Assembly (NCBI GenBank): GCA_963797475.1
Contig: CAWCPR010000012.1
Coordinates: 186,001 to 250,000, forward strand
DNA from: CAWCPR01 sp963797475
GTDB lineage: Bacteria > Chloroflexota > Anaerolineae > Anaerolineales > UBA4823
Direction of reading: 5' to 3'
Length of the DNA: 64,000 bases
Made by a program: the position numbers and the translations under genes. Below the pieces are notes generated by a model, which did not search any database, was not told the DNA's origin, and worked only from the letters and a program-made list of their open reading frames with translations. Positions 18,264 through 25,971 of the stretch are shown here, piece by piece; within the stretch, counting starts at the first letter, position 1; each line of letters begins with the position of its first letter.

Positions 18264-19163
18264 CTAAATCGACCGCATCTCTCTGCGCACGTTTCCGATG
18301 ATCACTACCATCATGACCAGCAGAGAGAGGACCGAGATCGCCGCACCCCTGCCCAGATGCTTCCATTGGAACGCCTCGAACCAGGCAAGGATCGGGATCG
18401 TCATCGAGTTATAGCCCAGACTGCCCACCGGGCTCATCACCTTTTGCAGGTCGAAGGAGTTCCACCACCACATGGTGGTCAGCATCACGACCACAACCGT
18501 GATGGTCCGCATCTGCGGCAAGGTGACGTAGCGAAATCGTTGAAGAGTATTCGCCCCATCTACTTTTGCGGCTTCGTACAGCTCCTGGGGGATGGCCTGC
18601 ATTCCCGATACCAGCATGAGCGCCATGAATGGCAAGCCCCTCCAAATCGCCACGATGACGATGGGCCAGATCGTCGAGTTCGGCTGCCCAACCCAGATCT
18701 GATAATCAGAGATGATCCCCACTGCCTTGAGGAAATAATTGATCACGCCAAAGAAGGGGTCGTACATCCACTGCCAGGTGAGCCCCACCACAACGCTTGG
18801 GACCGCCCAGGGGAGGATGATCAAGGTGCGAAAAATGCCCCGGCCGGGGAGCTCCTCGTTGAGCAGCAAAGCCGTGATATAGCCCAAGACGAGCTGGCCC
18901 CCAATGACCGCCGCCGTCCAAAGGATCGTTTGGCGAAAAGCCTTCATAAAATAAGCCGCCGTCCCTATGGCGCCGGTCAGGATGTATTCGAAGTTTTCAA
19001 AAGCGACCCAGTTGGCTTGGCCCCCCACAAACTTGATATCGGTAAAGGAGTAGACAATACCACTGATGAAGGGGTATAGAGAAAAGAGGATCAGCGCGAT
19101 CGATGTGGGCAGGATCAACAAATAGGGCGTCGAATTTTTTCGCCAACTGGCCAACCACTTCAT
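18264..19163 (-). CDS. Sugar ABC transporter permease, MalF type (CUT1)
   Basis: A ~299-residue permease starting MKWLASWRKN with first helix YLLILPTSIALILFSLYPF. It has a periplasmic segment, then the EAA loop LYEAAKVDGANTLQRFRYV near residues 205-222. I chose ATG 19161-19163. A longer frame running to 19253 would read through the 107-bp repeat and add 30 non-family residues. The gene partners with the MalG-type permease 18 bp downstream. Confidence 0.9.
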   Translation of the reverse strand: MKWLASWRKNSTPYLLILPTSIALILFSLYPFISGIVYSFTDIKFVGGQANWVAFENFEYILTGAIGTAAYFMKAFRQTILWTAAVIGGQLVLGYITALLLNEELPGRGIFRTLIILPWAVPSVVVGLTWQWMYDPFFGVINYFLKAVGIISDYQIWVGQPNSTIWPIVIVAIWRGLPFMALMLVSGMQAIPQELYEAAKVDGANTLQRFRYVTLPQMRTITVVVVMLTTMWWWNSFDLQKVMSPVGSLGYNSMTIPILAWFEAFQWKHLGRGAAISVLSLLVMMVVIIGNVRREMRSI

Positions 19164-19184
19164 CTTGTTATTCCTCAATACCTG

Positions 19185-19291
19185 GTGCGGTTGGGCGTAA
19201 ATAGACCGGTGATTGCGGCCTGCGCCGCCCAACCGCCCAAGTGCTCGGCGCAAGTCTCCAAAATCATCGAGCTATTTCTGCCGTCGAGCAC
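19185..19291. repeat. 107-bp two-hairpin repeat, copy B (inverted relative to copy A)
   Basis: Lies in the 200-bp gap between the binding-protein gene and the MalF-type gene. It contains GGTTGGGCG / CGCCCAACC and GTGCTCGGCG / CGTCGAGCAC stems in the opposite order to copy A. Transcribed within the operon, it would form two hairpins between the binding protein and permease messages, a position where such structures often protect the binding-protein mRNA. Confidence 0.7.
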
Positions 19292-19366
19292 TCGTGAGCT
19301 CATCCAGGACGGCATGTGAGGCGGTTTGCAAACCACCTCACATGCTCCTAATCTGCAGCGATTGGG

Positions 19367-20809
19367 TCAATCCTGGTTGAGGATCTCTGCTGAGGTCTGC
19401 CGGATGATATCCATCGCCTCTTCGAGGGTCATATCTCCATTGACGACCGCCATCATGTTTGGAGCATACGTGGTGGTGACGAACTCGCCAATATTGGTAT
19501 TGTACTCGGCAGTGATCACCTCTTCGATCGAATTGTAGAAGCGCATGGCTTCCCAGTCAGAGCTATCTTTGATAACCGGCTCTTCCCAGGCCTGGCTATT
19601 GACCGGGGCCAGGTCGAGCGAGCTGGCGAACATCGCGTTGGGCAGCGCCTGCTGGAACCAAAAGACGAACTTCGCCGCGGCTTCGGGATTCTTCGACGTC
19701 ACCGGTACGGCAAATCCCTGCCCGGCGTTGTCCACCTTATACGAGCTGCCCGATTTCACCGGGATCGGCATAATCGCAAACTCGAAATCCGGGTAGGTAT
19801 CGTGGATGACCGCCACGTTGAAGAAGGCGCGCAGGATCATCGCGGCCTGGCCTTGGGCGAAGGCCTCGTTCTGCGAGTCTCCCGTCAGGCCAACGGCGCT
19901 GGGCGGGGTCACGCCTTCCTGGATGACGTTCGTGTAGGAGCGCAGGACCGGGATAGCTTCATCATCGAAGAAGATATCCCATTTCCCATCGTCGCCCCGG
20001 CGGACCATCGGCTTACCGGTTGCCTGCAGGACGAGCACACTGGCTTCTTCCCAGACCTTCTCGTCGTCGATGCGAGGCAAGAAGCCCCACTGGACGACAT
20101 TGCTGGCGTCGAAACCCTCCTCGCCGACGTGTTTCCCGTTGGCGTCCAGGGTCAGCAGCTTGGCGTTGGCGATCAGCTCTTCCCAGCTCCAGGGTTTGTT
20201 GACGGGAGGCGGGGCGATGCCGGCCTTTGCGAGCAAGGCGGGGTTGTAATAAACCAGCACCTCGTTCCCGGTCACGGTGCCGCTGAGGAACACGCTCCCG
20301 TCATCGGCCGTGCGGGCAGCCCACAGATCTTGCGGCATGCTGGCCTTGACTTCGTCTGTCATGTAAGGCCGTAAATCTGTCAGAAATCCCTGTTTCTGCC
20401 AGTTCAACGCCACGCCTGAATCGATTTCAACGACATCGGCGATACCCCCCCCACCTGCGACCCCGGAAGTGACGTACGTGTCCACTTCGCCCCAGTCGCC
20501 CTGGATGTACTCCGCTTCGATCTCCCCCTGGTGTTCTTCATTGAACATCTCAATCAGCTTGGACATCATGTCCTGGCTGCTCTTCGACCAGGTGACGGTA
20601 TAGATACCGAGCTTGACCGGCTCTTTTGCAGCCGGCGGCTGGCTCGGCTCAGCTTGTGGCGCCTCGGTTGCTGCGGGTTTCGGCGCTTCCGTGGCGACTG
20701 CAACGGGCTCGGTGACCGCCGGAGCGGCAGGCGGCTGTGATGCGCAGCTCACCAGGATCATGCTCAGCATGATCAGCACAGAGAGGAGGGAAAGGGTTTT
20801 ATTTCTCAT
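19367..20809 (-). CDS. Extracellular sugar-binding lipoprotein of a CUT1 ABC transporter
   Basis: A 480-residue MalE-like protein. The signal peptide ends in a lipobox (LSMILVSCAS), so the mature protein is anchored by Cys at ~residue 22. An Ala/Thr/Glu/Pro linker (~24-55) precedes the bilobed binding domain. Recognisable segments are DVVEIDSGVALNW, NEVLVYYNPALLAKAG, AFAQGQAAMIL and the Trp-containing C-terminal lobe. ATG with GGAGG 7 nt upstream was chosen over an upstream in-frame ATG at 20857. It is the first gene of the operon through dhaL. Ligand unknown; the operon contents suggest an arabinofuranoside or related oligosaccharide. Confidence 0.9.
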   Translation of the reverse strand: MRNKTLSLLSVLIMLSMILVSCASQPPAAPAVTEPVAVATEAPKPAATEAPQAEPSQPPAAKEPVKLGIYTVTWSKSSQDMMSKLIEMFNEEHQGEIEAEYIQGDWGEVDTYVTSGVAGGGGIADVVEIDSGVALNWQKQGFLTDLRPYMTDEVKASMPQDLWAARTADDGSVFLSGTVTGNEVLVYYNPALLAKAGIAPPPVNKPWSWEELIANAKLLTLDANGKHVGEEGFDASNVVQWGFLPRIDDEKVWEEASVLVLQATGKPMVRRGDDGKWDIFFDDEAIPVLRSYTNVIQEGVTPPSAVGLTGDSQNEAFAQGQAAMILRAFFNVAVIHDTYPDFEFAIMPIPVKSGSSYKVDNAGQGFAVPVTSKNPEAAAKFVFWFQQALPNAMFASSLDLAPVNSQAWEEPVIKDSSDWEAMRFYNSIEEVITAEYNTNIGEFVTTTYAPNMMAVVNGDMTLEEAMDIIRQTSAEILNQD

Positions 20810-20973
20810 GGTGTACCTCCAGATCATATCGGATGATCGAACTTCTTGGTCGCTCAATGACCATTGTGGACGACAACGTGCAGTCTTTTACGCTCGCTAA
20901 AGGATATTTCAATATTGTCCATTCTTTCATGTAGCTACAATTGTTCCTCCTTATCCTCTGAATATCTTAGGGC

Positions 20974-21052
20974 TTACGCAGTTGGGGAGGATGGGATGTT
21001 TGGGCGGGCTTCGCCTGACCAAACGCCCCCAATTCTCCCCTGAACTGCGTAA
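20974..21052. repeat. 79-bp nested palindrome
   Basis: Outer arms TTACGCAGTTGGGGAG (20974-20989) and its near-complement (21035-21052, with two extra bases) enclose an inner hairpin GTTTGG (20998-21003) / CCAAAC (21019-21024). It starts 9 bp beyond the stop of ADP-ribosylglycohydrolase 3, so it could end that transcript. The nested design and TTACGCAGTT end also resemble a MITE or IS relic. No T-run follows. Confidence 0.55.
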
Positions 21053-21061
21053 CTTCTATAT

Positions 21062-22054
21062 CTATGACCTCACTATTCGCGCCAACTGGCTGGCGATTTC
21101 GGCTATGTCTAAAGAAGTTGAAAAGCGCAGGCAGCGGCCAGCCGGGTAGCGGACCTTTTCAATCCAGTCCGATGGGATCACGCTGGATCCATGTAAAGCG
21201 CCAGCCAGCGCCCCGACGATGGCTGCCAACGTGTCGGCATCCCGGCCAAAATTGGCGGCCGTAATGACGCCCTCTACAAAATCGCCCTGTGTCAGATGGA
21301 ACAATGAAAATGCTTCCGAGATCGCTTCAGCGCTGGAAGCTCGATACTGCGTCCGCAACTGGTCGTGTAAGGGTATCCAGGCTTTCTTGAGGTCTCCGGA
21401 GCTATCTTCGACAATGCACATTCCCCGGTCGAACCAACGACCGAGCCACGAATCGGAAGGGATGAAACTGCGAGCTGTGGAGACGATATCGTCTACGCAA
21501 GCGCCGGTCATTGCGACGGCCACCCCCGCCGCAACCGCTTGGGCGCCCCATATGCCATCCCGGTAGTGGCTGATGCTGGCGTCAATTTCAGCCAGGCTCG
21601 CCGCCCGATCAGGGTCGCCGGCGCACACGATCCCGATCGGGGTGGCGCGCATGGCTGCGCCATCGCTGTCGTTGTAAGAGTTATCACTTCCCGAATAGGG
21701 CGGCAAGATGCCGCAGCGCAAATTGGCGAGGGCCCCCTTCTCACTCTCCCCGCCCTTTGTTCCCAAATCACCTTGGGAAAGCACGTGTTCTTGCCAGGAC
21801 CGGACCACGATATCGTGGGTCAGCTCGCCATTGCAGGCGATCAGCTCGTGAGCTACGAGGAGAGCAAATTCGGTATCGTCTGTACTCCAAGAATCGTCTG
21901 CACGGAGATCTCGCGTGATGCCGTACAAGGCGTGATTCTCGGGGGAACGGGCCTGATCGCCGAGCGAATCGCCAATAGCCAACCCCACCAGGGAACCGAA
22001 AACTCGGTCGTAGGAACCATGCTCATTTGAAGAATCTCCGCTATTCAGGCTCAT
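21062..22054 (-). CDS. ADP-ribosylglycohydrolase-fold protein 3
   Basis: A ~330-residue ARH-family protein with both metal motifs intact: STDDTEFALLV near residue 56 and NFGRDADTLAAIVGALAGA near 270. GSLVGLAIGDSLGD is the N-terminal signature. ATG at 22052-22054 has AGGAG 11 nt upstream. A longer frame starts at 22114 but would place the start codon 2 bp from a LacI-type operator. It is the gene downstream of, and same strand as, the LacI-family regulator, and carries an operator in front. Of the three ARH proteins in the window this one is closest to the canonical motif set. Its substrate is unknown. Confidence 0.82.
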   Translation of the reverse strand: MSLNSGDSSNEHGSYDRVFGSLVGLAIGDSLGDQARSPENHALYGITRDLRADDSWSTDDTEFALLVAHELIACNGELTHDIVVRSWQEHVLSQGDLGTKGGESEKGALANLRCGILPPYSGSDNSYNDSDGAAMRATPIGIVCAGDPDRAASLAEIDASISHYRDGIWGAQAVAAGVAVAMTGACVDDIVSTARSFIPSDSWLGRWFDRGMCIVEDSSGDLKKAWIPLHDQLRTQYRASSAEAISEAFSLFHLTQGDFVEGVITAANFGRDADTLAAIVGALAGALHGSSVIPSDWIEKVRYPAGRCLRFSTSLDIAEIASQLARIVRS

Positions 22055-22116
22055 TGGAAAATGGTCTCCTTGATCTTGCTGCGTGATGGCTTTCTTGGAC
22101 GAATATACTCCCATAC

Positions 22117-22128
22117 GTAATCGTTTAC
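22117..22128. promoter_or_regulatory. LacI-type operator (GTAATCGTTTAC) before ARH protein 3
   Basis: Near-palindrome with central CG matching the consensus GTAAWCGWTTAC seen at three other loci. It lies between the regulator gene and the ADP-ribosylglycohydrolase start. No clear -35/-10 pair was found here. Confidence 0.65.
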
Positions 22129-22151
22129 GTAACCGGTAAAAAAATAATAAC

Positions 22152-23153
22152 TCACACTGGGGCGGTTGATTCGCGGACCATCAGGCTGTGCTCCAAGATC
22201 ATCCGGCGTCGCGCCAAGCTCTCGCCGCTTTCGAGGCGCTCGATGAGCATCTGGGCAGACTTCCACCCCATCTCGTATCTCGGTTGGTGAATGGTGGTCA
22301 GGCTCGGCCGGGCCCTCACCGCCTCGGGTATGTCGTCAAAACCGATCAGCGAGAGGTCTGCCGGGATCTTTAGTCCGGCATCCTCGATGGCCATTTTAGC
22401 GCCTATCGCCATCACATCGCTGGTGGCGAAGATGGCGGTCGGCAAAGGCTGCAAGCTCAACAAACGTTGCATGCAGTCGTAACCGCCTTCGTAGGTGATA
22501 TTCGCTTCAGCCAACAGGGATTCGGAGTAGGCGATGTTATTTTTCTCCAAAGCCTGCCGGTAACCCTGATAGCGAAACAGGCCAGAGCTCGTCGTACGCG
22601 TTCCGCACACCAGGCCAATTCGCCGGTGGCCCAGGTCGATCAAATATTGCACGGCGTCGTACCCACCCTGAGTGTTGTCGACCATCACCAGGTCGAATTC
22701 GGGATCATCGATTTGGGAGCCCAACAAAACGACTGCTACCCTTGAGCCCAAACGCTGCTTGAGGTCTTCTGCTGTCACCATAGCCGGGTTTAACACCAAA
22801 CCATCGACGCGCTGTTGCCGCAACATATCCAGATAGCGCAGCTCGCGGCTGAGATCCCGGTCGGTATTGCAGAGGGTGACCACGTACCCTCGCTGATCCG
22901 CGCCGTCTTGAAAGCCGCGCGCAAGCTCTGTGAAGAACGGATTGGTAATATCTGGGATCACCAGGGCCAAAAAATTGGTCTTCTTCGTTCTCAAGCCGCG
23001 CGCCACAGCATTGGGCTGGTAATTCAGCTCCTTCATCGCCTCGACGACCCGGTGTTCGACCTCTTCACTCACAAAACGGGTCCCATTGATAACATGAGAC
23101 ACAGTGGCTGTGCTCACGGCTGCAGATTGGGCAACGTCTTTAATCGTAGGCAT
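22152..23153 (-). CDS. LacI-family transcriptional regulator
   Basis: A 333-residue repressor. The N-terminal helix-turn-helix is TIKDVAQSAAVSTATVSHVING (residues ~3-24) with hinge-helix region NYQPNAVARGL. The periplasmic-binding-protein-like effector domain follows: LALVIPDITNPFF, LGHRRIGLVCG, PTAIFATSDVMAIGA and LSLIGFDDIPEAVRARPSLTTI. It would bind a palindrome with central CG. Such sites overlap its own promoter and three other loci in the window, so it probably represses itself, the ARH gene, the UroD-to-SDR operon and the isomerase/GH172 operon. The effector is presumably a sugar or intermediate of that pathway. Confidence 0.92.
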   Translation of the reverse strand: MPTIKDVAQSAAVSTATVSHVINGTRFVSEEVEHRVVEAMKELNYQPNAVARGLRTKKTNFLALVIPDITNPFFTELARGFQDGADQRGYVVTLCNTDRDLSRELRYLDMLRQQRVDGLVLNPAMVTAEDLKQRLGSRVAVVLLGSQIDDPEFDLVMVDNTQGGYDAVQYLIDLGHRRIGLVCGTRTTSSGLFRYQGYRQALEKNNIAYSESLLAEANITYEGGYDCMQRLLSLQPLPTAIFATSDVMAIGAKMAIEDAGLKIPADLSLIGFDDIPEAVRARPSLTTIHQPRYEMGWKSAQMLIERLESGESLARRRMILEHSLMVRESTAPV

Positions 23154-23165
23154 CGGATCTCGGGA

Positions 23166-23222
23166 TTAATCGTTTACGTAATCGATTACCTAGTTTATAG
23201 CAGATTTTAGGTGAAATGTCAA
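23166..23222 (-). promoter_or_regulatory. Promoter and twin operators of the LacI-family gene
   Basis: On the minus strand TTGACA (23217-23222), a 17-bp spacer and TATAAA (23194-23199) form a near-consensus sigma-70 promoter. Two abutting operators, GTAATCGATTAC (perfect palindrome, 23178-23189) and TTAATCGTTTAC (23166-23177, + strand reading), cover the start region just before the ATG. This is a classic autorepression layout. Confidence 0.75.
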
Positions 23223-23239
23223 GCATGCTTTAGCCGTTT

Positions 23240-23989
23240 TTATACCCATGCAGTTTGGCCGCCGTCTACGGGCAGGGCCACCCCGGTGAGAAACCTGCTT
23301 TCATCGGAAGCCAGAAACAAGGCAGCCTGGGCGATCTCCATTGGGTCTGCCAGGCGCCCGCCAGGCAGGCTCTCCACAAATCGATCCAGCTCCTCGGGCG
23401 TCCGCCCCGCGCGGATCATGGGCGTATCGGTCGGACCCGGACACAGGCAGTTGACCCGGATGTGATCCGCCAGATAATCGCACGCCAGGGATTTGGTGAG
23501 CCCGGTGATCGCAAACTTGCTGGCAGCATAGGCGGCGATGTTCGGCGCCGAATCGTGCCAGCCAACCGACGAGGAAGTCAGGATGATGGACCCGCCGCCG
23601 TTTTTCATCCAGGGGATGACGGCCTTGCAAAGCAAGAAAGCGCTGGTGACGTTGACCCTCATGATCCGTTCCCAGGCGGCTTCGTCCATATCGACGATCT
23701 TGGCGCGGGTGTAGATTGCGACGCTGGTATACAGGATATCCACCTTGTGGTAGAGCTCGATCGAGTGACTTACTAGCCTCTGGACCTGATCCCAATCTGT
23801 CACGTCAGTTTGCACGAACGTGCTTTCGCCGCCGCCCTGGCGGATGGCTTCGCTCGCCCGGGCGCCTTCCAGCGGAGCGATATCCGCGACCACCACCCGC
23901 GCGCCCTGGCGGGCAAAGAGCAGGGCGCAGGCGCGGCCGATGCCCATGCCCCCGCCGGCTACTAGCGCCACCTTGTCTTTTAGTCGCAT
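23240..23989 (-). CDS. Short-chain dehydrogenase/reductase (SDR)
   Basis: A 249-residue classical SDR. The NAD(P)-binding motif GGGMGIG lies at ~12-18. The following acidic VVVADIAP favours NAD(H). Active-site Ser sits in LTSSSVGW (~140) and YAASK (~155-159). C-terminal PVDGGQTA is typical. It probably oxidises a hydroxyl group of a pathway intermediate. It is the last gene of the long operon that starts with the UroD-like gene. Its ATG overlaps the end of the metallo-beta-lactamase-fold gene by 10 bp. Confidence 0.88.
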   Translation of the reverse strand: MRLKDKVALVAGGGMGIGRACALLFARQGARVVVADIAPLEGARASEAIRQGGGESTFVQTDVTDWDQVQRLVSHSIELYHKVDILYTSVAIYTRAKIVDMDEAAWERIMRVNVTSAFLLCKAVIPWMKNGGGSIILTSSSVGWHDSAPNIAAYAASKFAITGLTKSLACDYLADHIRVNCLCPGPTDTPMIRAGRTPEELDRFVESLPGGRLADPMEIAQAALFLASDESRFLTGVALPVDGGQTAWV

Positions 23990-24774
23990 GCCTGAACCGC
24001 CCCTCCTGGGTATTCGAAGACTTCGCCAGGGTTCAGGGCATAAGGCTTCGCCAGCGCTTCGTTGCCGGCCCGCAGGCCTTCCAGGACGCTGAAAAACTTG
24101 CGGATGTCCTCCTGCTCTCCGGCTTTGAGGTAATGGCAGATGATGGCGTATTCCAACCCCAGCCAGTTCGCGGCCAGCGCGCCTTCATCCCCATTCATCT
24201 CGTTCCCGTAATGGTCTTTCAACCCCAGCTTCTCCAGGTACCATTTCTCGATCTCGCAGGCGCACAACAGGCCGACGTTCGGTTTGTACAGGTCCCCGAT
24301 CAGCTTCAGGTCGCTGAAGATGGCGCTGTCCCCTGAATGATAGATGCGCACGCCGGGGTCCGCGTATAGGATAAAGCCCAGCGGCTGCCCGCTCAGGTAT
24401 TGCCCGTCCGGTGCCTGCCGGAAGGAGGTGTGCCGGCATTCGACGGCCCGCACGAGGATCCCAGCCGGATCCACCCGGCCGCCCCAAGGCACGGTGCGGA
24501 TCAGACCTGGGTCCAGGCCCTGTTGGGACAGAAATACCTTGACCTCTGGCCCGCAGACTACCGGGCAGTGGAATTTTTGGCAGATCGCCGCGGCATCCCC
24601 CAGGTGATCGTATGCCAGGTGAGTGACCAGCACCAGGTCCACCCGGCTCAGGTCGCTCACTTTCAACGGGCTGGCGGGGTTTTCATCCAGGAAAGGATCG
24701 ATCAAGATCACCTTTCCAGCGGAGTTCGTGATCTCGAAAGCTGCAATCCCGAAATAGCGGATTATCGTGGCCAT
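23980..24774 (-). CDS. Metallo-beta-lactamase-fold hydrolase (UlaG-like) with an altered metal motif
   Basis: A ~264-residue MBL-fold protein, start ATG with AAGGAGG 8 nt upstream; a longer in-frame extension to 24993 is non-homologous and rejected. The fold is shown by IRYFGIAAFEITN, LIDPFLDENP and the second metal loop YHSGDSAIFSDL. The first motif, normally HxHxDH, reads HLAYDH: the second His is Ala. UlaG-type members open sugar-acid lactones using such metals. Activity here may use one metal or may be changed. It lies in an operon of 2-oxoacid dehydrogenase and M24 genes. Confidence 0.72.
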   Translation of the reverse strand: MATIIRYFGIAAFEITNSAGKVILIDPFLDENPASPLKVSDLSRVDLVLVTHLAYDHLGDAAAICQKFHCPVVCGPEVKVFLSQQGLDPGLIRTVPWGGRVDPAGILVRAVECRHTSFRQAPDGQYLSGQPLGFILYADPGVRIYHSGDSAIFSDLKLIGDLYKPNVGLLCACEIEKWYLEKLGLKDHYGNEMNGDEGALAANWLGLEYAIICHYLKAGEQEDIRKFFSVLEGLRAGNEALAKPYALNPGEVFEYPGGAVQACD

Positions 24775-24791
24775 GCGTATGGACCTCCTTG

Positions 24792-25916
24792 CTATGGATA
24801 TTCCGGTATAGTGTGGATCGGCTCCGGGCCGTTCGGGTGCACCAGGACGGTCCCCCCGATGAACGCGCCGCCGACTGAGGGCACGCGCACGGCCGGGTGG
24901 ATGACCAGGACCATGCCCGGCTCGATGAGCGTCAGGTCCTGGCTTTCGATCCTCGGCGGCTCGGGCAGGTCGATCCCAATGCCGTGCCCGCAATCCTGTT
25001 CGAGATGCTCCTCCAGCCCCCCGCGAGCCAGCTCCTGTTGGATGGCTTCGGCAACGTTGGCGCAGGTGTTCCCCGGGCAGGCCGCAGCCAGGCCGGCCTG
25101 GTAGGCCTGGTAGGTCGCCCGGTAGATATTGAGCTGATCGGATGAGGGGCCGCCGGCGTAGAACACGCGCGCCACCTGGCTGGTATATCCCATTTTCTGC
25201 ACCGCAATTTCAAAGATGACGTTGTCTCCGGCCTCGACCAGCTTATCCTCAGGCGGTCCTATAAGCTCGTGGGTCCCTTTCGAGCTGATCACAACCAGGT
25301 GCATTCCTGCGCCCAGGCGGCGCATCGCGCCTTCGGCAGCGGCAACCACCTCGTACTCGCTGTTGCCGGCCTTGATAGCCTGGCGGGCCTGTTCGGCCCC
25401 GGCGTCGGCCAGGCTCGCCGCGGCGCGCAGCAGGTCGAACTCAGCCTGGCTCTTGATCAGGCGGGCGCTTCGCAGCAGGCGCCCGCCGTCCAGCAGCACA
25501 GCTTGGGGAAGCTCGTGGGCGAGCGAGTCGTAGAAGGTGTGGGGCATCTCGTCCATCACCTGATCTCCGGTCACAAGGCCGATCCGCCCATTCCCTGCCC
25601 CTTGCTGGCGCAGAATTCTGGCCGCCTCTAACGCCAGCGAAGGCACGCTCCCGCAGGCTGCCACATCTTCAATCCAGCTCTCCCGCCGGGCGCGCTCGAG
25701 GTCGAAGGGGAAACGGATCCGCAGGGCAGGCGATCCCCTGGCAGGCAGGACGACAACCGCCACGTTGGCGATGTAATTGGGATGATAGCCGGAGAGATAT
25801 TGGACCTGGCCGCGTTTCCAGCTATATACCAGGAGCGCGTCAATCTCCTCTTTGGCCATTTCCCCCTGGAGCCGTTCGATGCGCTGGGCGTATTCTTCAA
25901 ATGGGATCCCGTTCAT
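24792..25916 (-). CDS. M24-fold protein (Xaa-Pro peptidase/creatinase-like), metal ligands largely missing
   Basis: A ~374-residue protein with the N-terminal creatinase domain (LQGEMAKEEIDALLVYS, YLSGYHPNYIANV) and a C-terminal pita-bread domain. Of the five metal ligands of metallo-M24 enzymes only the His survives (DCGHGIGIDLPE). The two Asp positions read FEIAV and YTSQVAR. The two Glu positions read VLVIHPAV and GGAFIGGTVLV. The protein is therefore probably a metal-independent catalyst, as creatinase is, or a binding protein. The ATG at 25914-25916 is preferred; another in-frame ATG exists at 25952. It follows the E2 gene and precedes the MBL-fold gene. Confidence 0.78.
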   Translation of the reverse strand: MNGIPFEEYAQRIERLQGEMAKEEIDALLVYSWKRGQVQYLSGYHPNYIANVAVVVLPARGSPALRIRFPFDLERARRESWIEDVAACGSVPSLALEAARILRQQGAGNGRIGLVTGDQVMDEMPHTFYDSLAHELPQAVLLDGGRLLRSARLIKSQAEFDLLRAAASLADAGAEQARQAIKAGNSEYEVVAAAEGAMRRLGAGMHLVVISSKGTHELIGPPEDKLVEAGDNVIFEIAVQKMGYTSQVARVFYAGGPSSDQLNIYRATYQAYQAGLAAACPGNTCANVAEAIQQELARGGLEEHLEQDCGHGIGIDLPEPPRIESQDLTLIEPGMVLVIHPAVRVPSVGGAFIGGTVLVHPNGPEPIHTIPEYP

Positions 25917-25971
25917 ATCCTTGGTCCACCGATTGTTCCTTGAACGTAGCATAACCTGGGCTCGAGCTTTA

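Noticed and set aside
19164..19253. Longer start for the MalF-type permease
   Set aside because: The extra 30 residues translate the 107-bp repeat and do not resemble permease N-termini.
24775..24993. 73-residue N-terminal extension of the MBL-fold protein
   Set aside because: It overlaps the M24 gene, has no family similarity, and a strong ribosome-binding site precedes the internal ATG.
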